Virus record (IMG/VR): IMGVR_UViG_3300010148_000098
Span: 1-25,925 of that record
Length of the DNA stretch: 25,925 bases
Origin: a virus
Direction: 5' to 3' (one strand)
Within the stretch, counting starts at the first letter, position 1. The number at the start of each line of letters is the position of its first letter. The translations under genes were made by a program, and so were the position numbers. Under the pieces are notes generated by a model that was given only the letters and a program-made list of their open reading frames with translations, had not been told where the DNA came from and ran no database searches. Positions 1 through 7,997 of the stretch are shown here, one piece after another.

Positions 1-2730
1 AGCGACGGGTGGTGAATACGGAATATCTTTTTTCAAGAAGTCATGGAAGTTTCGTTTGTATTCTTCATAATCTTGCGCGTCATAGATAGCATACTTTGTG
101 TCCGGTGTCTGCGTCGCGCCACTTAACACTTCTTCTCTCAAATCCCTACCACTTCTGCCACCATAACCAATCAAATCATTGTGATTATTATGCGACACAG
201 ATGATAACCTATCCTTGTTAGCGGGGTCTATTGCTTCTAAGAATCGTTTCATGGATTCAGAATCTTCGATGTGAAGCGGGTCGTGCGCGCCCATCATCAA
301 TGCATCAATCAACAGTTTATCTTGTTGTGTCAAATCATATCTATGATGCGTTAGTAATCTATCATCATTCTCGTTATCTGTCAACCATCTAGTGTGTAGC
401 AATTGGTCTGCGCCTTTGTCAAAAGAATTGATGCGCTTCTTTCTCAAACCAAACATTGGTGTATCTAACGCGACTGAAGTAGCGTCCAACGGTATATTAT
501 CAAGACTCGTCCACCCTACTAGGTCATCCATATTCCATTGCAAATTGCTAGAGTGTGCCATATAGAATGAGTTGAGTCCTCTAGTCGCTGGTGTTCTAGG
601 AGAAGGCATACCCTCCATGAAAGATTCAATCGCGTCAACACCCGTTTTTTGCTCTTCTTCATCATCTTGGTTGTTGGGGTCAAAGCCAAGACTTCTTTCT
701 GCTATCTCATCCAAACTCATGTCACCGCGCGTCATCTCAAGTTTGACTTTGTTGCCAGCGTCGTAACTTGCTAACATAGCATCTTGCTCTTCGGGACTGT
801 AATTACTTGCTTGAAGCGCGGTTGATAAGTCAACTCTGATTTGACCGTCAATGTCCTTATCGGGGTCAAACTCATTGATTCTCTCTTGTGTTACATTTGA
901 GCCTTTACCCGTTCTCTCACTTCTGTTTGTCTGAGCGAAATTGACTGTTGACAACGGTGCGAAGTAAATGTCTTCAAACGCTTCTTCGTAAGCACGCGCG
1001 AAGTCGTTTGATTCACCATCTAAGTTACCGTGATAACCTACACCTTCCATGACTATACCTAGAGGCGATAATGACAGTTTGGGTTTTTTCTGCATATCCC
1101 AATCATCATCACAACCATGAGTGTAAATGTAACCATTTATTGATTCGCGTAAATGTTTACTGAACTCTGTGCGCGCATAGTCGTTAGCAATACCATTGAT
1201 TATCTCGTCGAGTTGACCTTCATCAAAGAATCCACTTTTCGCTAATTCTTTCATGTCCGGCAAATCATTATTCATTTCTAACATAGAGCCAACTAAGTCG
1301 CTTTTGATGTGCGGGTATTTGCCACCTTCATTGATGAAAAACATATTATTCTCTTCAGCGAACTTTTCAGCAATGGATTCCAAATCATAATTATCGAGTA
1401 CAGAAACAATAGAAGATTCCACCGCACGCGGGAAATTATTCTCTTTCATTTGCTCTATCTTACGCTCTTTCTCTTGCTCTATTTCAGTCATCAATCGACT
1501 CTTCTTATCTTTGAGATAACGGTTGCCAATCGTTTGACTCATACCTCTTTTATCAGCACCACCCGCGTAAATAGTGTTTAACATGTTATCCATTAGATAA
1601 GCATGATGAGCCATGTAACCTCTCGCGTTTGGGCCTAGTATTTTGTTGATGACAGAATCATTGATTGAACCATCGTCTTGAACACCAGCACCCGTCAACA
1701 TCCATTTCTGTATTTGATAAATGTCATCATAAGGTAACATGGCTATACCTAAACGATACGGGTCTATACCAACGCGACCAAAGTTAAGTTGACCCTTCAA
1801 AGGTTTTTGACTTCTGCTATTGTACTTATCTGCCAACTTTCTCAGTTTGCCGACAGGCGAGTCATCTTTACTAGAACGGATAGGTTGACCGTTATCATCA
1901 AACAGATTATCCATCACCACATCGCGTGGTAACCCTTCATTCTCCCAATTCTTGACTCTCATAAAGTGTAAATCTAATTGTTGAGCGATATTGCTTGGAA
2001 GGTCATTGACATCGTATCTCTCTTTGTAATACTCTTTGAAATCATTACGGCCTCTTTCAAACAATTTCATCATGTTAACATTGTTTCCATTCCATGTACT
2101 GAATATGTGCTGCTGCTTCAATTCCGGTGACATACTCTTAGATAATTTCACCATCGCATCATTGAGTCTTTTCGCATTACTCATACCATCTTTGTATAGG
2201 TAGCGCGTTAACTTTTGGAAAACCGGTATCTCACCATATGAAACATCGCCATCGCGCGGAGGAAACATGTTTGTTGCTCTGAACTTTGAATGGTCGCCAA
2301 TAATACTCAGACCCTTATCTTTCGTATTAGGCACAGAGTCATGCCTCCAACCCGCTGCGCGACGAATCATAGTGTCAAATGCATTAACATCATCTTGCTC
2401 TATCGCTCTTATCAAATCCTCATTATTGATTTGAGGCTTCATGCGATGATGGCGTGGAGGCGCAGGTTCGATGCGAGTGTCCTTAGTTGAGTATATTTTC
2501 GCCTGTTCACTAGCAGGTAGTTTGTTAAACTCTAGTGTAGGTTTCATTCTGCCTTCAATATATTCTTTCGCTTCATTCTTGAGAAATATACGCGTGTAAC
2601 CTTGATTCTCTAAGTTGTTACAACTCAACAAGACATTGACGGCTTCGTCGCGTGCGTCTTGATTATCGAATACTGCTTTTACAAACTCATCACAAACTCG
2701 GTGATGATATTCAAAGGCATCTTCGCGCAC
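1..2730 (-). CDS. Large hypothetical virion-type protein, partial (C-terminus beyond left edge)
   Basis: One minus-strand frame stays open from base 2730 to base 1, giving 910 codons with no stop, so the protein continues past the left edge. The start is read as GTG at 2730-2728: two in-frame TGA codons lie just upstream, and a strong Shine-Dalgarno-like GAGGTGAT overlapping the end of the previous gene sits about five bases before it. The product is hydrophilic, with many Asn, Asp, Lys and Met, no signal peptide and no membrane segment. A charged coiled-coil-like helix lies at about residues 410-430. I recognise no family or catalytic motif. It is the last visible member of the portal-side gene run, so a structural or ejected internal virion role is inferred from position only. 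The reading frame is very secure; the function is unknown. Confidence 0.85.
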   Translation of the reverse strand, partial: MREDAFEYHHRVCDEFVKAVFDNQDARDEAVNVLLSCNNLENQGYTRIFLKNEAKEYIEGRMKPTLEFNKLPASEQAKIYSTKDTRIEPAPPRHHRMKPQINNEDLIRAIEQDDVNAFDTMIRRAAGWRHDSVPNTKDKGLSIIGDHSKFRATNMFPPRDGDVSYGEIPVFQKLTRYLYKDGMSNAKRLNDAMVKLSKSMSPELKQQHIFSTWNGNNVNMMKLFERGRNDFKEYYKERYDVNDLPSNIAQQLDLHFMRVKNWENEGLPRDVVMDNLFDDNGQPIRSSKDDSPVGKLRKLADKYNSRSQKPLKGQLNFGRVGIDPYRLGIAMLPYDDIYQIQKWMLTGAGVQDDGSINDSVINKILGPNARGYMAHHAYLMDNMLNTIYAGGADKRGMSQTIGNRYLKDKKSRLMTEIEQEKERKIEQMKENNFPRAVESSIVSVLDNYDLESIAEKFAEENNMFFINEGGKYPHIKSDLVGSMLEMNNDLPDMKELAKSGFFDEGQLDEIINGIANDYARTEFSKHLRESINGYIYTHGCDDDWDMQKKPKLSLSPLGIVMEGVGYHGNLDGESNDFARAYEEAFEDIYFAPLSTVNFAQTNRSERTGKGSNVTQERINEFDPDKDIDGQIRVDLSTALQASNYSPEEQDAMLASYDAGNKVKLEMTRGDMSLDEIAERSLGFDPNNQDDEEEQKTGVDAIESFMEGMPSPRTPATRGLNSFYMAHSSNLQWNMDDLVGWTSLDNIPLDATSVALDTPMFGLRKKRINSFDKGADQLLHTRWLTDNENDDRLLTHHRYDLTQQDKLLIDALMMGAHDPLHIEDSESMKRFLEAIDPANKDRLSSVSHNNHNDLIGYGGRSGRDLREEVLSGATQTPDTKYAIYDAQDYEEYKRNFHDFLKKDIPYSPPVA

Positions 2731-2741
2731 ACATCATCACC

Positions 2742-3092
2742 TCATAGGAAGTCTGTGAGATTGTATGCTGATTCCGGGTTCTTATCGGATGGGTCACCCT
2801 TCTTATTTTCACGCGCTTCTAACGGGTATGGATAACCGATAGGAGTCAACTTAACTTCTTCCTTCTTAGGTTTAGTTTTTGGAACATCCTTAACTACAAT
2901 TCGTCTTTGATTGGTGTCATAATAGCCTGTGCGTACAGGCTCGCTACCTGTAACATTAGCAAACAAATCAGCGTGTTCTGAACCAAACTCCTTTGTTTCC
3001 TTGTCAACCTTTTCGATGATGTCATTTGCTTTTTCAATCATCTCATCAACATCGGGCGCGTGTTGCCCTGCTTCAACCTTCATTGGCTTCAT
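2742..3092 (-). CDS. Hypothetical small acidic/basic protein in portal cluster
   Basis: This is a 116-aa protein starting at an ATG that overlaps the previous gene's stop as ATGA (4 bases shared), with AGGAGG about eight bases upstream. The N-terminal half (about residues 14-40) is a charged amphipathic helix rich in Asp, Glu and Lys. The middle is rich in Lys, Pro and Val, and the C-terminus is Asn/Pro-rich. There are no cysteines, membrane segments or recognisable motifs. It is translationally coupled to its neighbours downstream of the portal, in a slot where tailed viruses often keep scaffold, connector or head-completion proteins. That role is only a positional inference. I do not recognise the family. 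Confidence 0.75.
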   Translation of the reverse strand: MKPMKVEAGQHAPDVDEMIEKANDIIEKVDKETKEFGSEHADLFANVTGSEPVRTGYYDTNQRRIVVKDVPKTKPKKEEVKLTPIGYPYPLEARENKKGDPSDKNPESAYNLTDFL

Positions 3093-3439
3093 TGGTCTAT
3101 CCTCCTTCCTTCAACTTCTGCTGCGGTGTTAGCCATAGCGTGAATCTCTTCCCATGACATATCATGCCATTCTTCGTTTGACGATGGCATACTCATACCC
3201 GCGTCGTCGATAGCAGCAGCCGCTTTACTAATGACATCTTCACGGTCACCGCGAAGTGGGTCACCCCAAACATCTTCGTTAGCGGGTGTTTTTGCACGCA
3301 CGAAACCTGCGCGCTTGAGTAATAACTCCGGTGCATCCATGCTCTTACGCATAGATAAAATCTCAGCATCCATTGATTCCATTTTACTAATGAGTGCTTT
3401 CATTAGAACCATAGCATCAGTTTCTTCCGGCACGCTCAC
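3089..3439 (-). CDS. Hypothetical small protein, GTG start, portal cluster
   Basis: This is a 116-aa protein. The start is GTG at 3439-3437, overlapping the upstream TGA as GTGA; a second in-frame GTG two codons later is an alternative. Residues 10-35 form a Met-rich amphipathic helix (coiled-coil-like). The C-terminal half carries two Trp residues in an acidic helical segment. No known family is recognised. It overlaps genes on both sides by 4 bases, so translation is probably coupled. A head or connector accessory role is possible from context but not shown by sequence. Confidence 0.72.
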   Translation of the reverse strand: MSVPEETDAMVLMKALISKMESMDAEILSMRKSMDAPELLLKRAGFVRAKTPANEDVWGDPLRGDREDVISKAAAAIDDAGMSMPSSNEEWHDMSWEEIHAMANTAAEVEGRRIDQ

Positions 3440-3792
3440 ACCTGTCCCTGTTTCTTGAAGTGCGCACCGATTCTGTCCGGTCCAATGTAGCCCATTGGTC
3501 TATCACCGGACTTCGCGACAACTCCTTGTGTGCTGTTGAATTGCGCAACAGGGAAGCCACCAGCGAACCTATCGTTAACACCAACAACCTTGTTTCCGCC
3601 ATTTTGGGACTTGTAAATCGCGGTGACATCATCGGCGAGATAATCAGCATTACTTTGAATGCTGCGTAAGAATTGTTCTGCTGATACAAGGTCATTATTT
3701 GCAAGTGCAATCTTGAACTCAGCCATAGCAGTTTCAAGTTTGCGAACCATCGGGTCCATCTTATTGAGTAGGTCGCTCATAGGTAACCCCAT
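3436..3792 (-). CDS. Hypothetical small protein directly downstream of portal
   Basis: This is a 118-aa protein whose first ATG is at 3792; a second ATG four codons in (3780) is equally possible because neither has a strong Shine-Dalgarno site. The N-terminal 60 residues are predicted helical, with regularly spaced Met and Leu. The C-terminal half is Gly/Asn/Gln-rich and ends in a basic tail. There are no cysteines or membrane segments. It lies 25 bases after the portal gene and overlaps the next gene by 4 bases. The family is unknown. Genes directly after a portal often encode scaffold, protease or head-completion proteins, but no protease motif is visible here. Confidence 0.72.
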   Translation of the reverse strand: MGLPMSDLLNKMDPMVRKLETAMAEFKIALANNDLVSAEQFLRSIQSNADYLADDVTAIYKSQNGGNKVVGVNDRFAGGFPVAQFNSTQGVVAKSGDRPMGYIGPDRIGAHFKKQGQV

Positions 3793-3817
3793 TACTGCTC
3801 AACTCTTGAAGGTATCG

Positions 3818-5653
3818 CTATTGGAAACCACTATCTTTTTGCTTAGAAGTAGGGTCTTTCGCGGCTTGAATGCTATCAAGTGCTTCTTCTAAAGGTGATT
3901 TTTTAGCACCGCGTTGATTCTTCTTAGGTGAAGGTGCGCCGGATTGATGAGTTTCAGAACTAATAGGCGCAGGTCCATTATCGCGTTGCCCTGTTCCTTC
4001 ACCCAACCCTAATGCTTTTTCCATCATCATAATCGGTGTGCCACCACCGGGTGACGCTCCGCCACTAGGAGAAGCCCCTGCTCCCGGTGGCATCATCGCG
4101 CCCGCACCCTGTGGAGGTAAGCCGCCCCCCGGCGGCATAGGTGGAGGCATACCGCCACCGGGTGGCATACCCGGCGGCATAGGCATTCCGCCCGCCGCGC
4201 CACCTTGCTGTTGCATCATGGCTTCTTGCGGGTCGGGTTTCTTGTAAACAAAGCGTATATCGCGACCAGCATCTTCAGTCAACTCCGGTTGGAAACCAAG
4301 TTGTTGCATACGCTGTGCGATGTTAACTTCTTGCTCATCGCGTCTTAGTCGTGTGATTTCATCTTCTTCTTCATTCGGGTATAGCGTCAAAGACCAATCT
4401 TCAACGCCCATTTGGTCTAACAGACGAGGGAATAATTCGCGTGAATATAATTTCTGTCCCGACTCAACTGCTCGATTAGTAACAAGTATCTGCATACCTT
4501 CGTTATTCAGTCCACCGGATTTTCCAGCATCCATCATAAACACATTAGAAACACCATAGAAAGCCGCTATACGCATTCGTATTTCATCACGAACTTGAGC
4601 GTATTGCATTTCATCAAGACTATCCATAAAGCGTACAAACTCAACTTTACCACGACCGGACGCAGATTCAACACCAACTTTCGGTATGTAGTGTGGGTCG
4701 CGTTCCATCTTCTCTTCCGCACCCTTCCAAAATGAAGCGGTTGATTGAATATTATCAGTGGTGATAGCGAGTACACCGCGTGGGATTCTTCGCTTTTGAT
4801 ATGCGAGATAGATGTAATTATCCATCGCTGTAAGTGACTGTGCTTGCCTCCACATACTAGCGACAGGAGAACGCCCATACAGTTTAGACGGGTTGAACTT
4901 AGACAAGTGTAACACTTCACCATCAATATAGTATTGCGTTTTACCACTACCAGCAGTATTGATGTAATGAACATCTTGGAGAGGGAGAGAACACACTTCG
5001 CACTTCTTATGCTCGCGGTTATGAGGATAGGTTTTGTCACGATGAATAGGACACAAAAGGTATCTGCCACCACGCTTACCTGCTTTGTCAGCAACAATAC
5101 GCATGAATGTTGGGTCACCACGCACTAACTCTTTGACTCGGAAGAACTCTATTTCACCACTATCGGGGTCAATGAAATATTCTTTGATTAGCAACAAGAA
5201 CGCGTCATCAACAATATCTAAATCCCATTCTATCTCTTTCATTATCTCAATGAATGATTGGTCCATACTATTGCGTTGTTTCAATAACCAACGCGGATAC
5301 ATTATTTGGTCTGCCTCCGGGCTATCAAACTCTTCGTTACCACAAATGCGACATTCACTTACAGTATCATGTTGATATTCTTCTTCGCAGTTTGTGCATT
5401 TTTTGTGATACTTCTTCTCCCAATAGTAACCGCGTCTGAAGATTTCTTGACATAGTGTGTTGATTGTAGTTCGCAAAATAATCGACTCTTGAACAGTCGC
5501 GTAAAGTGCAGGTATTGAAACACCTTGTACGAGAACAGGTTCTTGTATGCCCGTTTTCCATAACGGCATCATAGGTTCGGGTGTCGAACGCCTTCTGAAC
5601 GGTTTACTCAGCGAACTTAAAAAACGACCTACTAATCCTTTTTCTTCTGCCAT
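3818..5653 (-). CDS. Portal protein with two inserted zinc knuckles and a Pro/Gly-rich tail
   Basis: This 611-aa protein is the likely portal, the dodecameric ring at one capsid vertex through which DNA is packaged and ejected. The recognisable part is the clip/stem region around residues 250-290, with the Gly-Arg-Ser-Pro motif followed by a helix ending in Lys-Arg-Arg-Ile-Pro-Arg-Gly, and a later helix of the form found in HK97/PBSX-type portals (Ala-Ala-Phe-Tyr-Gly-Val, about residues 365-375). Two metal-binding knuckles interrupt the fold: C86/C89/C101/C104, a rubredoxin-like ribbon, and C201/H204/C218/C221. Residues 490-560 are Pro/Gly/Met low complexity, probably a disordered C-terminal extension. 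The ATG overlaps the previous gene's TAA by one base. Terminase and other packaging genes lie upstream in the same unit. Portal identity is fairly sure; zinc binding is inferred from residue spacing. Confidence 0.85.
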   Translation of the reverse strand: MAEEKGLVGRFLSSLSKPFRRRSTPEPMMPLWKTGIQEPVLVQGVSIPALYATVQESIILRTTINTLCQEIFRRGYYWEKKYHKKCTNCEEEYQHDTVSECRICGNEEFDSPEADQIMYPRWLLKQRNSMDQSFIEIMKEIEWDLDIVDDAFLLLIKEYFIDPDSGEIEFFRVKELVRGDPTFMRIVADKAGKRGGRYLLCPIHRDKTYPHNREHKKCEVCSLPLQDVHYINTAGSGKTQYYIDGEVLHLSKFNPSKLYGRSPVASMWRQAQSLTAMDNYIYLAYQKRRIPRGVLAITTDNIQSTASFWKGAEEKMERDPHYIPKVGVESASGRGKVEFVRFMDSLDEMQYAQVRDEIRMRIAAFYGVSNVFMMDAGKSGGLNNEGMQILVTNRAVESGQKLYSRELFPRLLDQMGVEDWSLTLYPNEEEDEITRLRRDEQEVNIAQRMQQLGFQPELTEDAGRDIRFVYKKPDPQEAMMQQQGGAAGGMPMPPGMPPGGGMPPPMPPGGGLPPQGAGAMMPPGAGASPSGGASPGGGTPIMMMEKALGLGEGTGQRDNGPAPISSETHQSGAPSPKKNQRGAKKSPLEEALDSIQAAKDPTSKQKDSGFQ

Positions 5654-7044
5654 TATATCATCTCCACAAGTCGGTTAGCGTCGTCAACAAGACGAAGGGT
5701 TTCGCCGTCCCGATTAAACATCGCAAGCACTCCCGCTTCATCAATGTTCCACTCCTTTAGCAATTCTTCGCGCTTATCCGGTACATCTTTCCAATTCAAC
5801 CACTTGACGATGCGAAACAATTCATCACGGCGTGATTTGATAATATCAGTTTTACGACCACGCAAATCAAGAAGTTCTAAGATTGCATCGGCCTGTCCCT
5901 TTTTCATCCGCAAATGTGGTTTGATACCTTTCATCAGTTTGCGTAAATCATCTCGACTGTAAAATTGTAACCTGTGTTGAGTTCTTCTGCTATTCTTATG
6001 AATCTTCAAATCAGTCTGTAACACACCACATCCAAGAGCCTTGTGTAAATGTTCACAATGCATCTTGCCTCTTTCACCTGTGGCAATAAAACCTGCTCGC
6101 GGCTCAAGACGCTTTGTGATAGTAATATAACCGTCAGCATCTAGGAAACCAGCAGCATAAGCCCATACATCTTTGAAAATAACCGTATCATCTCTGATGA
6201 TACCCCACGATTTACCAATGCGCTCAATGTTATATTCAACACCATGCGTCTTGAGAAGCGCGCTCAACTTTGAACTTGAAAGATTTCTAGCACCTATCAT
6301 GTTGGCAAAAATCTCAGATGATGGTAGCGGTCCACGCTTTTCAAGTATTTCAACGGATTTCGTTAAATGAATGGCCTCGGTTTTTTTGATATTATCAATT
6401 GAATGCAAAGCGTTCTTCCATTCTTTTTTCGCATTCTTTTTGATTTGTTGTGCGTCAACCCACATCTGTCTTTGCTCATCATTGAAATCTCCTTCAAGTA
6501 GCAACAATTTACTGATGGTATCATTAGCGTTTTCCCATTGAACACACGCTCTTCTTAGCGCGTATTGACGATTGTTACCATGTTTTCTCAACGCTTGTAG
6601 GTCGCGCTCGCTAATGCCGAGATTGCGGACAGTACCTTCATGCTTACCAATCCATTCAATTGATTGAAGGGTTGCTTCGACTTCTTGCTTCTTCGCGATA
6701 CGAATAGCATCAATGGCATAATCAATAGCATCGCGCATATCTTTATGTTCACGACGAGCCATTCTCAAATCCTTAACTAAGTCACCAGCACCGCGACCAA
6801 ACATTGACTGAAACCATCCACCATCGGGGAGAGAACGATTGAGTTGTTGTTGAACTACTTGCTTTATCTTCTCTTCTTCTTCTTTCTCACCGTCTTGATT
6901 ATTTTCGGGTGGTGTAGGATTGGCGTTTGCCTCTCCTTGACCTCGATTCGCAGGTCTAGGTGCATCACCAAACGAAGGTCCTTGTATAGTGTTTTTCAAT
7001 ACACTGTTCGACAGTATTTCGGAAAAAGAGAATATTTCAACCAT
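5653..7044 (-). CDS. Coiled-coil protein fused to a LAGLIDADG endonuclease-like domain
   Basis: This 463-aa protein has three visible parts. Residues 1-60 are disordered (Pro, Asn, Glu-rich). Residues 60-235 are long charged helices. Residues 235-290 resemble a winged-helix segment, followed by a single LAGLIDADG motif at 297-305 (Ala-Ala-Gly-Phe-Leu-Asp-Ala-Asp-Gly) and a basic C-terminal region to about 395 that fits a single-motif homing endonuclease half. Asp302 (first acidic residue of the motif) or Asp304 would be the metal ligand. Such domains act as dimers on double-stranded DNA. It overlaps the portal by one base and is neither an intron nor an intein insertion as far as the sequence shows, so it looks like a stable virion or packaging gene. 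Whether it still cuts DNA is unknown. The start ATG shares 8 bases with the small gene upstream. Confidence 0.8.
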   Translation of the reverse strand: MVEIFSFSEILSNSVLKNTIQGPSFGDAPRPANRGQGEANANPTPPENNQDGEKEEEEKIKQVVQQQLNRSLPDGGWFQSMFGRGAGDLVKDLRMARREHKDMRDAIDYAIDAIRIAKKQEVEATLQSIEWIGKHEGTVRNLGISERDLQALRKHGNNRQYALRRACVQWENANDTISKLLLLEGDFNDEQRQMWVDAQQIKKNAKKEWKNALHSIDNIKKTEAIHLTKSVEILEKRGPLPSSEIFANMIGARNLSSSKLSALLKTHGVEYNIERIGKSWGIIRDDTVIFKDVWAYAAGFLDADGYITITKRLEPRAGFIATGERGKMHCEHLHKALGCGVLQTDLKIHKNSRRTQHRLQFYSRDDLRKLMKGIKPHLRMKKGQADAILELLDLRGRKTDIIKSRRDELFRIVKWLNWKDVPDKREELLKEWNIDEAGVLAMFNRDGETLRLVDDANRLVEMI

Positions 7045-7162
7045 CTGATTTCATAGCCTCCGGTCGGCCATTTTCAACCCAACACTTCTTACAAAATCCA
7101 AAAGGGTACAATTCGGGTGTTGTGTAACAACACCCTTTGTAAACCCCTTCGACTTCACTCAA
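7037..7162 (-). CDS. Small Cys-rich (zinc-knuckle-like) protein, 41 aa
   Basis: A short frame fills the space between two larger genes. It starts at TTG 7162-7160, which overlaps the previous stop as TTGA, with GAGGTG about six bases upstream, and ends at TGA 7039-7037 inside the next gene. The peptide has adjacent cysteines at residues 11-12 and a Cys-x2-Cys pair at 24-27, with aromatic residues between, resembling a small treble-clef or ribbon zinc site. The coupling pattern (NTGA overlap plus Shine-Dalgarno) matches neighbouring genes and supports a real gene. An upstream GTG at 7171 is an alternative start. Function unknown. Confidence 0.55.
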   Translation of the reverse strand: MSEVEGVYKGCCYTTPELYPFGFCKKCWVENGRPEAMKSDG

Positions 7163-7836
7163 CAATTCCACCTCTTCAGTGATGCACCCTTTGGTGTTAG
7201 TTTACCTTTTTTAGAAGTCGGTCCTTTAACACCACTCATCCGCGCACAAAATGACTTGCGTCTTTTGGCTTTTTTACCACCGGGTTTGAGTTTGCTAGGT
7301 TTAGTTGTAACAGGTGGTTTTAGATTCGCTCCTGTCTTGCGCTTTGCAGCAGCACGACCTTTAGCATTCAAACCACCCTTTTTACTGTGCTTGTTAGGGT
7401 TGTAACCATGAAACGGTTTGCTCTTTTTCTTTGCTTTTAGCACAGAACTTGCTATGTCAAAAGGAGAGCAGCACGAACAAAATGTTACTTGTTTCGCGAT
7501 GTCATCATCTGTCATCATTGCTAATTCTTCTGCCGTTATCGGCTCATGTTCTATGTATTCGTATTGCATCTTCACCACCGTCGGCTTACCGCCCACTCCT
7601 TGTTTTTTACTGCGTTTTCGTTTTGTAGCCGCGCGCTTTTGACCTTCCGACATAGAGCCGGATGTTTTTGGAGTTTTACTTGACACTTTAACAGATGGGC
7701 GACATTTTGGATAACCCTTTGAAGAAGTCTTGGCTTTGCTTCGCCCACATGGAGGATGTGACCCATCCTTCTTTTTACGGGAAACATCCACCCACTTCTC
7801 TTTGAACCAACGGTTCAAGTTCTTCTCAACTGTCAT
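7159..7836 (-). CDS. Very basic protein with DUF5872-like N-terminus and DUF6321-like C-terminus
   Basis: This 225-aa protein is rich in Lys and Arg. Residues 4-50 (Lys-Asn-Leu-Asn-Arg-Trp-Phe-Lys-Glu-Lys-Trp-Val-Asp start, then Pro-Cys-Gly-Arg and Tyr-Pro-Lys-Cys-Arg-Pro) look like the DUF5872 family. Residues 153-205 (Gly-Gly-Leu-Asn-Ala-Lys-Gly-Arg-Ala-Ala, then Leu-Lys-Pro-Pro-Val and Ser-Phe-Cys-Ala-Arg-Met) look like DUF6321. Both assignments are from memory of the sequence patterns. I know such domains mainly as short proteins of unknown function in aquatic phages and giant viruses; here both sit in one chain, joined by an acidic linker with a Cys-x-Cys-Cys cluster at 120-123. A nucleic-acid-binding or DNA-condensing virion role fits the charge but is inference. 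The ATG overlaps the previous TGA as ATGA. Confidence 0.82.
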   Translation of the reverse strand: MTVEKNLNRWFKEKWVDVSRKKKDGSHPPCGRSKAKTSSKGYPKCRPSVKVSSKTPKTSGSMSEGQKRAATKRKRSKKQGVGGKPTVVKMQYEYIEHEPITAEELAMMTDDDIAKQVTFCSCCSPFDIASSVLKAKKKSKPFHGYNPNKHSKKGGLNAKGRAAAKRKTGANLKPPVTTKPSKLKPGGKKAKRRKSFCARMSGVKGPTSKKGKLTPKGASLKRWNC

Positions 7837-7997
7837 ACCACTCGCACCATTTTTTTCAAAGCAGTTTTTTGTTTATCCATCAAAGCATAGCATGGGCATT
7901 TGGGAGATTTAGCAGAACATTGGTTCCCTTCAATCATGCAAACACATGGTGTCTTTTTTGTACCACCGCAACAACATTTGTCTTTTTTGAGTTTCAT
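7833..7997 (-). CDS. Small Cys-rich protein, 54 aa
   Basis: This frame is short but well framed. ATG at 7997-7995 overlaps the upstream TGA as ATGA, and its own TGA (7835-7833) overlaps the next ATG the same way, so it is the middle of a coupled trio. The peptide carries eight cysteines: three in a row at residues 8-10, Cys-x-Cys at 18-20, Cys27, and Cys-x-Cys at 34-36. The ends are rich in Lys. It could bind zinc or form disulfides. Four overlapping bases at both ends leave almost no untranslated DNA, which supports coding. No family recognised. Confidence 0.65.
   Translation of the reverse strand: MKLKKDKCCCGGTKKTPCVCMIEGNQCSAKSPKCPCYALMDKQKTALKKMVRVV

Noticed and set aside
4038-4247. Pro/Gly-rich plus-strand open frame
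   Set aside because: It is the complement of the portal's Pro/Gly low-complexity tail.
4567-5121. 184-aa minus-strand open frame inside the portal gene
   Set aside because: It lies fully within the portal in another frame, and the portal frame carries recognisable family motifs and Cys pairs.
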